From JAEYFP01 sp964579795 (GTDB taxonomy: Bacteria > Bacillota > Clostridia > Lachnospirales > Lachnospiraceae): a stretch of DNA of 19,384 nt. Positions within the stretch are counted from its first letter, which is position 1. Each line of letters starts with the position of its first letter. Of this stretch, positions 1 through 6,851 are shown piece by piece. The notes under the pieces were generated by a model. It searched no databases, was not told where the DNA came from, and saw only the letters and a program-made list of their open reading frames with translations. The stretch spans positions 1 to 19,384 of the forward strand of contig CAZOHM010000050.1 in the NCBI GenBank assembly GCA_964579795.1, written 5' to 3'. A program made the position numbers and the translations under genes.

Positions 1-54
1 TGGTATAATGAGTACAAGCTATTCTCGTCCTTTTACAGGGCGAGATTTTTTATT
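1..54 (+). promoter_or_regulatory. 3' end of a T-box riboswitch (tRNA-Ile sensing leader of ileS), truncated by the window edge
   Basis: The window opens on what looks like the antiterminator bulge of a T-box leader. TGGT at 1-4 would pair with the ACCA 3' end of an uncharged tRNA carrying discriminator A, as tRNA-Ile does. A possible antiterminator helix follows: ATGAG (8-12) with CTCGT (24-28). CTCGT is also the 5' arm of the terminator at 24-44, so the two folds exclude each other, as in known T-boxes. The usual bulge is TGGNACC; here it reads TGGTATA. Stem I with the specifier codon lies outside the window, so the tRNA identity is inferred from the gene, not read. Confidence 0.75.
24..51 (+). 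terminator. Intrinsic terminator of the ileS T-box leader
   Basis: CTCGTCC (24-30) pairs with GGGCGAG (38-44), with one G-U pair, around a 7-base loop, followed by six T (46-51). It lies about 45 bases before the ileS start and shares its 5' arm with the proposed antiterminator, so it is the regulated stop of the leader and not the end of an upstream gene. Confidence 0.85.
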
Positions 55-96
55 GAGAAAACAGCATGATAATTATAATAAGAAAGGATGACAGTG

Positions 97-3000
97 ATGT
101 ACAAAAAGGTATCTACAGATCTTAGTTTTGTTGACAGAGAAAAGGAAATTGAAAAATTCTGGAGAGACAGTCAGATATTTGAAAAGAGCATGGAAAACAG
201 AAAAGAGGGAGAGACATATACCTTCTACGACGGACCGCCAACAGCAAACGGAAAGCCTCATATCGGTCATGTTCTTACAAGAGTTATCAAGGATATGATT
301 CCAAGATACAGAACAATGAAAGGATATATGGTTCCAAGAAAGGCTGGATGGGATACGCATGGTCTTCCGGTAGAGCTTGAAGTGGAGAAGCTGCTTGGTC
401 TTGACGGTAAAGAGCAGATTGAGGAATACGGTCTTGATCCGTTTATTACAAAATGTAAGGAAAGTGTTTGGAAATATAAAGGAATGTGGGAGGATTTCTC
501 TGCAACAGTAGGATTCTGGGCTGATATGGACAATCCTTATGTGACTTATCATGATGACTTCATTGAGTCAGAGTGGTGGGCCCTGAAGCAAATCTGGGAT
601 AAAGGACTTCTTTATAAAGGATTTAAGATCGTACCATATTGTCCGCGTTGTGGAACACCGTTATCTTCGCACGAAGTTGCACAGGGATATAAGGATATTA
701 AAGAGAGATCTGCTGTTGCCAGATTCAAAGTAAAGGATGAGGATGCCTATATTCTTGCATGGACAACAACTCCATGGACACTTCCATCAAATGTTGCCTT
801 ATGCGTGAATCCAAATGAAGCATATGCAAAAGTAAAGGCAGCTGATGGATATACTTATTACATGGCAGAGGCATTGCTTGATACTGTTCTTGGAAAGCTG
901 GAGCGTCAGGAAAATACACCGGCATATGAGATTCTGGAAACTTATACAGGAAAGGATTTGGAGTATAAAGAGTATATTCCTCTGTTTGACTGTGCCGTAG
1001 AGACATGCGATAAACAGCACAAAAAAGCATTTTATGTAACTTGTGATACGTATGTTACACTGACAGATGGAACAGGTGTGGTTCATATCGCACCGGCATT
1101 TGGTGAAGATGATGCGCAGGTTGGACGCAGGTATGATCTTCCGTTTGTCCAGCTTGTAGACGGCAAAGGAAATTTGACAAAAGAAACAAAATATGAGGGT
1201 GTTTTTGTAAAAAAAGCAGATCCGATGGTATTGAAGGACCTTGAAGAGGCTGGTCTTTTATTTGCCGCGCCAAAATTTGAGCATAGCTATCCACATTGCT
1301 GGAGATGTGATACACCATTGATTTACTATGCACGTGAATCCTGGTTCATTAAGATGACCGCTGTTAAAGAGGATTTAATCAGAAATAATAATACAATCAA
1401 CTGGATACCTGAATCGATTGGTAAGGGACGTTTTGGAGACTGGCTTGAGAATATTCAGGACTGGGGTATTTCCAGAAATCGATACTGGGGAACTCCATTA
1501 AATGTATGGGAATGTGAATGTGGTCATATGCATTCAGTCGGAAGTCGAGAAGAGTTAAAAGAATTATCAGGCAGAGAAGACGCGTTAACAGTTGAACTGC
1601 ACAGACCGTATATTGATGAATTTACAATCACCTGTCCAAAATGTGGAAAGCCAATGCATCGTGTTCCAGAGGTTATTGACTGTTGGTTTGATTCAGGAGC
1701 CATGCCATTTGCACAGCATCATTATCCGTTTGAAAATAAGGAGCTGTTTGAACAGCAATTTCCTGCACAGTTTATTTCTGAGGCAGTAGATCAGACAAGA
1801 GGATGGTTCTATTCATTACTGGCTGAGTCAACGCTCCTGTTTAACAAGGCACCGTATGAGAATGTAATCGTTCTTGGTCATGTTCAGGATGAGAATGGAC
1901 AGAAAATGAGCAAATCCAAAGGAAACGCAGTGGATCCGTTTGACGCTCTTCAGACATATGGAGCGGATGCAATTCGTTGGTATTTCTATATTAATTCTGC
2001 ACCATGGCTGCCAAACAGATTTCATGGAAAGGCTGTTATGGAAGGACAGCGTAAGTTCATGGGAACGCTGTGGAATACCTATGCATTCTTTGTACTTTAT
2101 GCAAATATTGATAATTTTGATGCCACTAAGTATACACTGGAGTATGATAAGCTTCCGGTTATGGATAAATGGATTTTGTCTAAATTAAATACAGTAATCG
2201 GAGAGGTAGATGCAAATCTGAACGGATATAAAATACCTGAGGCAGCAAGAGCATTGCAGGAATTCGTTGATGATCTGAGCAACTGGTATGTCAGAAGAAG
2301 TCGTGAACGATTCTGGGCAAAGGGAATGGAACAGGATAAAATCAATGCGTATATGACTTTATATACAGCTCTTGTACAGATTTCCAAGGCAGCAGCTCCG
2401 ATGGTTCCGTTTATGACAGAGGAAATTTATCAGAATCTTGTCAGAAGCATTGATAAGTCAGCACCGGAAAGTATTCATCTTTGTGATTTTCCAGTTGCTG
2501 AGGATGCACATATTGATAAAGAGCTGGAGAACAATATGGAGGCTGTCCTAAAGACAGTTGTTATGGGACGTGCCTGCAGAAATAATGCAAATATCAAGAA
2601 CAGACAGCCAATCAGCAGAATGTTCGTGAAGGCTTCCTTTACACTTTCTGATTTCTATAAGGAAATTATTGAAGATGAATTGAATGTAAAAGCTGTATTA
2701 TTTACAGATGATGTCAGAGAGTTTACATCCTATTCATTTAAGCCACAGCTGAAAACCGTTGGACCAAAGTATGGAAAACAGCTTGGAGGAATTCAGAAGG
2801 AACTGGCATCCTTGGACGGCAATGAAGCAATGGATAAGCTGAATTCAACAGGGGAACTCCAATTTGACATAAGCGGTGTGTCCGTTGTATTATCAAAAGA
2901 GGATTTGTTAATTGAGATGGTTCAAAAGGATGGCTATGTATCAGAGAATGATAATCAGCTGACAGTCGTACTTGATACAAATCTGACTGAGGAATTGATT

Positions 3001-3255
3001 CTTGAAGGATTTGTCAGAGAGCTGATTAGTAAAATTCAAACAATGAGAAAAGAAGCCGGCTTTGAGGTTATGGACAACATTATTGTTTATACTGAAGGAA
3101 ATGATAAAATTGCAAAGATTTTCACTGACCATAAAACAGAAGTGATGTCTGAAGTACTTGCCAAGGATATTGTACTGGGTACAGCTGATGGATATAAGAA
3201 GGAGTGGAATATCAACGGTGAGCAGGTCGTGCTGGGAGTGAAAAGAACTAGTTGA
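97..3255 (+). CDS. ileS: Isoleucyl-tRNA synthetase
   Basis: This class I aminoacyl-tRNA synthetase charges tRNA-Ile in the cytoplasm. The HIGH signature reads PHIGH with its first His at residue 55, and KMSKS is at about 603-607. The CP1 editing domain lies between them, with the conserved 'AWTTTPWTLPSN' and 'GTGVVHIAPAFGEDD' stretches. Metal-binding-type pairs occur in 'CPRCG' and 'CPKCG'. At 1052 residues it is longer than the roughly 940-residue E. coli type and resembles the long, eukaryote-like type 2 IleRS common in Clostridia, a group linked to low mupirocin sensitivity; the type call is mine by eye. An ATG at 88 in the same frame touches the AGAAAGG Shine-Dalgarno, whereas ATG 97 is 9 bases away, so I chose 97. 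Expression should be controlled by the T-box leader. glgP follows after 18 bp. Confidence 0.97.
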   Translation: MYKKVSTDLSFVDREKEIEKFWRDSQIFEKSMENRKEGETYTFYDGPPTANGKPHIGHVLTRVIKDMIPRYRTMKGYMVPRKAGWDTHGLPVELEVEKLLGLDGKEQIEEYGLDPFITKCKESVWKYKGMWEDFSATVGFWADMDNPYVTYHDDFIESEWWALKQIWDKGLLYKGFKIVPYCPRCGTPLSSHEVAQGYKDIKERSAVARFKVKDEDAYILAWTTTPWTLPSNVALCVNPNEAYAKVKAADGYTYYMAEALLDTVLGKLERQENTPAYEILETYTGKDLEYKEYIPLFDCAVETCDKQHKKAFYVTCDTYVTLTDGTGVVHIAPAFGEDDAQVGRRYDLPFVQLVDGKGNLTKETKYEGVFVKKADPMVLKDLEEAGLLFAAPKFEHSYPHCWRCDTPLIYYARESWFIKMTAVKEDLIRNNNTINWIPESIGKGRFGDWLENIQDWGISRNRYWGTPLNVWECECGHMHSVGSREELKELSGREDALTVELHRPYIDEFTITCPKCGKPMHRVPEVIDCWFDSGAMPFAQHHYPFENKELFEQQFPAQFISEAVDQTRGWFYSLLAESTLLFNKAPYENVIVLGHVQDENGQKMSKSKGNAVDPFDALQTYGADAIRWYFYINSAPWLPNRFHGKAVMEGQRKFMGTLWNTYAFFVLYANIDNFDATKYTLEYDKLPVMDKWILSKLNTVIGEVDANLNGYKIPEAARALQEFVDDLSNWYVRRSRERFWAKGMEQDKINAYMTLYTALVQISKAAAPMVPFMTEEIYQNLVRSIDKSAPESIHLCDFPVAEDAHIDKELENNMEAVLKTVVMGRACRNNANIKNRQPISRMFVKASFTLSDFYKEIIEDELNVKAVLFTDDVREFTSYSFKPQLKTVGPKYGKQLGGIQKELASLDGNEAMDKLNSTGELQFDISGVSVVLSKEDLLIEMVQKDGYVSENDNQLTVVLDTNLTEELILEGFVRELISKIQTMRKEAGFEVMDNIIVYTEGNDKIAKIFTDHKTEVMSEVLAKDIVLGTADGYKKEWNINGEQVVLGVKRTS

Positions 3256-3273
3256 CATGAGGAGGAAATGCCT

Positions 3274-5730
3274 GTGGTGAAGAAAAACGCATTTAACAAA
3301 GAAGCATTCAAAAAAGACGTAAAAGATAATATTAAGGTTCTATATAGAAAGACACTTGAGGAAGCCAGTGAGCAGCAGATTTTTCAGGCTGTCTGCTATA
3401 CAGTAAAGGATGCAATTGTTGACAACTGGTTGGAAACGCAGAAAGCCTATGAAAAAGAAGATCCAAAGACGGTTTACTATCTTTCCATGGAGTTTTTGAT
3501 GGGAAGAGCATTGGGAAACAGTTTGATTAATCTAAAGGCATATAAAGAAGTCGCTGCTGCCTTGGAAGAACTTGGTGTGAATATTGATGAGGTCGAGGAC
3601 CAGGAACGAGATGCTGCACTTGGTAATGGTGGTCTTGGTCGTCTTGCTGCGTGTTTTTTGGATTCACTGGCTACACTTGGTTATTGTGCATATGGCTGTG
3701 GCATCAGATACCGTTATGGTATGTTCAAACAGGAAATACGTGATGGATATCAGGTAGAGGTACCTGATAACTGGCTGAAGGATGGCAATCCTTTTGAATT
3801 GAGACGGAGTGAGTATGCTAAAATTGTTAAGTTTGGCGGAAATGTCCGCGTAGACCTTGATGAGAATGGAAAGAGTCATTTTTCACAGGAAAATTACCAG
3901 TCAGTACAGGCTATTCCATATGATTTGCCTATAGTTGGATATGGAAATGGCATAGTAAATACATTGAGAATCTGGGATGCTCAGCCGGTAGAATGTTTTC
4001 AGCTTGACTCCTTTGATAAGGGTGATTACAGAAAAGCTGTAGAACAGGAGAATCTTGCAAAGAATATTTGCGAGGTACTGTATCCAAATGATAACCATTA
4101 TGCAGGTAAGGAGCTGCGTTTGAAACAGCAGTACTTCTTTATTTCTGCAAGCATTCAGGAAGCAGTAGAGAAATACATGCGTAATCACAAAAATATCAAG
4201 AAGCTGTATGAAAAGGTTGTATTTCAGCTGAATGATACGCATCCGACTGTAACTGTAGCTGAACTTATGCGTATTTTGATGGATGATTATGAACTTGGCT
4301 GGGACGAAGCATGGTCAGTTACAACAAAGACCTGTGCATATACAAATCACACCATTATGTCCGAAGCCTTGGAAAAATGGCCAATAGAGTTGTTTTCCAG
4401 ATTGTTACCGAGAATTTATCAGATTGTTGAGGAAATAAATCGCAGATTTATTGCACAGATAGAAGCGAAATATCCAGGAAATCAAGAGAAAATTCGAAAA
4501 ATGGCTATTATTTATGATGGTCAGGTAAAGATGGCACATCTGGCAATTTGTGCAGGATTCTCAGTAAATGGTGTTGCAAGACTTCATACAGAAATTTTGA
4601 AGAATCAGGAATTAAAAGACTTTTATGAAATGATGCCTGAAAAATTTAATAACAAAACAAATGGTATTACACAGAGAAGATTTCTTCTTCATGGTAATCC
4701 ATTGCTTGCTGATTGGGTTACTTCTCGTGTTGGAAATGACTGGATAACTGATCTTCCAAAAATCAATAAATTATCTGTATTTGCAGATGATCCAAAGGCA
4801 CAGCAGGAGTTTATGAATATTAAGTATCAGAATAAGGTACGTCTTGCAAAATACATTTTAGAGAATAATGGAATTGAAGTGGATCCACGTTCTATTTTTG
4901 ATGTACAGGTAAAACGTCTTCATGAATATAAGAGACAGCTGATGAATATTCTTCACATTATGTATCTGTATAATGAAATTAAAGAACACCCTGAAATGGA
5001 ATTTTTCCCAAGAACATTCATTTTTGGTGCAAAAGCGGCAGCAGGCTATCGGAATGCAAAGCTGACAATTAAGCTGATTAATACAGTTGCAGATGTTATC
5101 AATAATGATGCTTCCATTGGAGGAAAGATTAAGGTTGTATTCATTGAGGATTATAGAGTATCCAATGCAGAATGGATTTTTGCAGCCGCAGATGTTTCAG
5201 AGCAGATTTCAACTGCAAGTAAAGAGGCATCAGGTACAGGTAACATGAAGTTCATGCTGAATGGTGCAGTAACAATCGGTACGATGGATGGAGCAAATGT
5301 TGAGATTGTTGAAGAGGTTGGAAAAGAAAATGCGTTTATTTTTGGTCTTTCATCTGATGAGGTAATCAATTTTGAGAGAAATGGTGGATATCATCCAACC
5401 GAAATATTCAATAATGATCCGGATATCCGAAAGGTTTTGATGCAGCTGATTAATGGATATTATGTGCCGAATGACCCGGAAATGTTCAGAGACTTGTATA
5501 ATTCTCTTTTGAATACGCAGAGTACGTCAAAGGCTGATACATACTTTATTCTAAAGGATTTCAAGTCTTATGCTGAGACTCAAAAACAGGTTGAGCAGGC
5601 ATATAGGAATGAAAAGGGCTGGGCAAGAAAAGCAATATTAAATGTTGCATGTTCCGGTAAGTTTTCATCTGACAGAACAATTCAAGAGTATGTGGATGAA
5701 ATATGGCATCTTGATAAGGTAAGTCGATAA
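3274..5730 (+). CDS. glgP: Glycogen/alpha-glucan phosphorylase (GT35)
   Basis: This PLP-dependent enzyme releases glucose-1-phosphate from glycogen or maltodextrin. Family hallmarks are 'YYLSMEFLMGRALGNSL' and 'ALGNGGLGRLAACFLDS' near the N-terminus, 'VFQLNDTHP' and 'KRLHEYKRQLMN' in the middle, and the cofactor motif 'EASGTGNMKFMLNG', where the Schiff-base Lys is about residue 659. Its 818 residues are full length for the family. An ATG at 3268 lies one base after GGAGG (3261-3265); the in-frame GTG at 3274 has an 8-base spacing and is the better start (MVKKNAF), with GTG 3277 also possible. It follows ileS by 18 bp with no terminator or obvious promoter between, so T-box-controlled transcripts probably read into it. 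No other glycogen gene is present. It ends 3 bp from the end of a convergent gene. Confidence 0.96.
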   Translation: MVKKNAFNKEAFKKDVKDNIKVLYRKTLEEASEQQIFQAVCYTVKDAIVDNWLETQKAYEKEDPKTVYYLSMEFLMGRALGNSLINLKAYKEVAAALEELGVNIDEVEDQERDAALGNGGLGRLAACFLDSLATLGYCAYGCGIRYRYGMFKQEIRDGYQVEVPDNWLKDGNPFELRRSEYAKIVKFGGNVRVDLDENGKSHFSQENYQSVQAIPYDLPIVGYGNGIVNTLRIWDAQPVECFQLDSFDKGDYRKAVEQENLAKNICEVLYPNDNHYAGKELRLKQQYFFISASIQEAVEKYMRNHKNIKKLYEKVVFQLNDTHPTVTVAELMRILMDDYELGWDEAWSVTTKTCAYTNHTIMSEALEKWPIELFSRLLPRIYQIVEEINRRFIAQIEAKYPGNQEKIRKMAIIYDGQVKMAHLAICAGFSVNGVARLHTEILKNQELKDFYEMMPEKFNNKTNGITQRRFLLHGNPLLADWVTSRVGNDWITDLPKINKLSVFADDPKAQQEFMNIKYQNKVRLAKYILENNGIEVDPRSIFDVQVKRLHEYKRQLMNILHIMYLYNEIKEHPEMEFFPRTFIFGAKAAAGYRNAKLTIKLINTVADVINNDASIGGKIKVVFIEDYRVSNAEWIFAAADVSEQISTASKEASGTGNMKFMLNGAVTIGTMDGANVEIVEEVGKENAFIFGLSSDEVINFERNGGYHPTEIFNNDPDIRKVLMQLINGYYVPNDPEMFRDLYNSLLNTQSTSKADTYFILKDFKSYAETQKQVEQAYRNEKGWARKAILNVACSGKFSSDRTIQEYVDEIWHLDKVSR

Positions 5731-5733
5731 TTA

Positions 5734-6645
5734 TTAATCATAAAAATGTTTGAAAAATGTCTGGCGTAATGCTTGAAAAAGCATACGGCGGGCATTTTTA
5801 ATGTCTGTTCGAACAATTTCTTTGGATTCTGCGAAAGAAAAATAAAAGAGCGCACTATCGAAAGCCTTTCGACTATTCCATGAAGAAGCGAGCATGTTGT
5901 AATCAACAACGACTGCTTTTCCCCAGGTTGAGAGGAGCAGAAGAGGATGACCGGCTTGAGAGGTATAGTAATCTGCATAGTTTTTATATTCCGGATCGTT
6001 CGGATACAGAATGGCGGTGATCGTGGAAAAATGATTGCAGATAGTGGTATCAGAATCAGAGTCTGAATCTAAATTGGAGCGGCTGGGCTTGGTAGGATCA
6101 AAAAAAGGATGTCGATTAAAGGAGGTTAAAAGAATAACAACATAGCCCGCACGAAGTCCTTTTTCAATAAAATGAATACCGGTATCATATGGACAAAAGG
6201 CAGTTGGAAGTGTATGTGCATGAAGATAGATGCAGTGTGAGTCAGCATAGCGTAAAACACCTTTTATAAAACCACAGATGCTGCGACCGAAACTTGGTGG
6301 AAAAAAGTGAAAAAATTTGTTTTGACGTTTGCACTGATCATAAAGTGTATGAATGAGAGGCACCTCACATGTACCGATTTCGGAATACAAATCATTCATA
6401 AGCTTAATGAAATCAGTCCGGCTGTTCGGAAATAGCAGGTCTGAAGAACTGTTCAAAAGAGATGAATCCTCATGCTGCATCAGACAGTACAGCATATTTG
6501 CTGCAGCAACAGAGCCACAGCCAGCATAAGCTCTTGTATTACTTTCAAACCATGCCTGGTTTCCGCCATAGCTGCAGGAAGAGGCAGTTGAGTCATAAAT
6601 ATTCATATTTGGATGAAATGCGCCGGATTGTATTGTGGTATTCAT
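5734..6645 (-). CDS. Papain/C39-like cysteine peptidase homologue, function unknown
   Basis: The 303-residue product has a papain-like or C39-like peptidase pattern: a probable nucleophile Cys43 in 'AGCGSVAAANML', a probable His205 in 'CNHFSTITAI', and a late 'STWGK' (239-243) in the place of the papain NSWG motif, where the third catalytic residue would be Ser239 or perhaps Asp248. I find no Gln six residues before the Cys, where papains carry the oxyanion-hole residue; Thr37 is there. There is no signal peptide or membrane segment, so a cytoplasmic role is likely. The start is ATG 6645 with GGAG 8 bases upstream; longer in-frame starts lie in or before the promoter region. The substrate is unknown and activity is not certain. 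The gene converges on glgP, and the hairpin at 5753-5799 lies inside its last codons. Confidence 0.75.
   Translation of the reverse strand: MNTTIQSGAFHPNMNIYDSTASSCSYGGNQAWFESNTRAYAGCGSVAAANMLYCLMQHEDSSLLNSSSDLLFPNSRTDFIKLMNDLYSEIGTCEVPLIHTLYDQCKRQNKFFHFFPPSFGRSICGFIKGVLRYADSHCIYLHAHTLPTAFCPYDTGIHFIEKGLRAGYVVILLTSFNRHPFFDPTKPSRSNLDSDSDSDTTICNHFSTITAILYPNDPEYKNYADYYTSQAGHPLLLLSTWGKAVVVDYNMLASSWNSRKAFDSALFYFSFAESKEIVRTDIKNARRMLFQALRQTFFKHFYD
5753..5799. terminator. Long two-way terminator hairpin embedded in the end of a coding region
   Basis: A run of five A, then TGTCTGGCGT (5758-5767), a bulged A and ATGCTT (5769-5774), loop GAAA, then AAGCAT (5779-5784) and ACGGCGGGCA (5785-5794) and five T. 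That gives about 21 base pairs with one mismatch and one bulge, and A/T tracts on both sides so that each strand ends in U. On the plus strand it lies 23 bases after the glgP stop. On the minus strand it covers the last coding part of the peptidase-like gene, ahead of its stop. Confidence 0.75.
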
Positions 6646-6705
6646 GGTCAAGTCTCCATTTGATATGAGAAATAAGTGCACCAGTCTGAAACAGTTAATG
6701 ATAGT

Positions 6706-6714
6706 ATTATAGCA
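6706..6714 (-). promoter_or_regulatory. Extended -10 promoter of the C39-like gene
   Basis: On the minus strand the sequence reads TGCTATAAT, a full extended -10 element, about 60 bases before the ATG at 6645. No good -35 hexamer is present, which is usual for extended -10 promoters. Confidence 0.6.
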
Positions 6715-6744
6715 TGAAATGTGCATGAAAAGCATATAAAACCC

Positions 6745-6773
6745 TTGCGAAATGTGAATGACTACTATAAAAT
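6745..6773 (+). promoter_or_regulatory. Probable sigma-A promoter of the aconitase-like gene
   Basis: TTGCGA (6745-6750), a 17-base spacer and TAAAAT (6768-6773). The transcript would start near 6780 with a leader of about 70 bases that carries the dyad at 6798-6818. It lies back to back with the minus-strand promoter at 6706-6714. Confidence 0.5.
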
Positions 6774-6797
6774 GAAAACTGTGTTGTGAAAGGATAG

Positions 6798-6818
6798 ATT
6801 GTCCGGAAATTGGACAAT
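6798..6818 (+). promoter_or_regulatory. Dyad ATTGTCC-N7-GGACAAT, candidate operator
   Basis: Two 7-base arms form a perfect inverted repeat around a 7-base spacer, between the likely start of transcription and the Shine-Dalgarno of the aconitase-like gene. The arm and spacer geometry recalls LysR-type sites (T-N11-A core), and in Bacillus the LysR-type CcpC controls citB. It could instead act as a hairpin in the mRNA. No regulator gene lies next to it. Confidence 0.45.
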
Positions 6819-6851
6819 TACGAATGAAGCAGGTAAATAGGAGGTTTTGAA

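Noticed and set aside
88..96. Upstream in-frame ATG for ileS
   Set aside because: It abuts the Shine-Dalgarno; ATG 97 has proper spacing and an N-terminus ('MYKKVSTDLSFVDREKEI') typical of IleRS.
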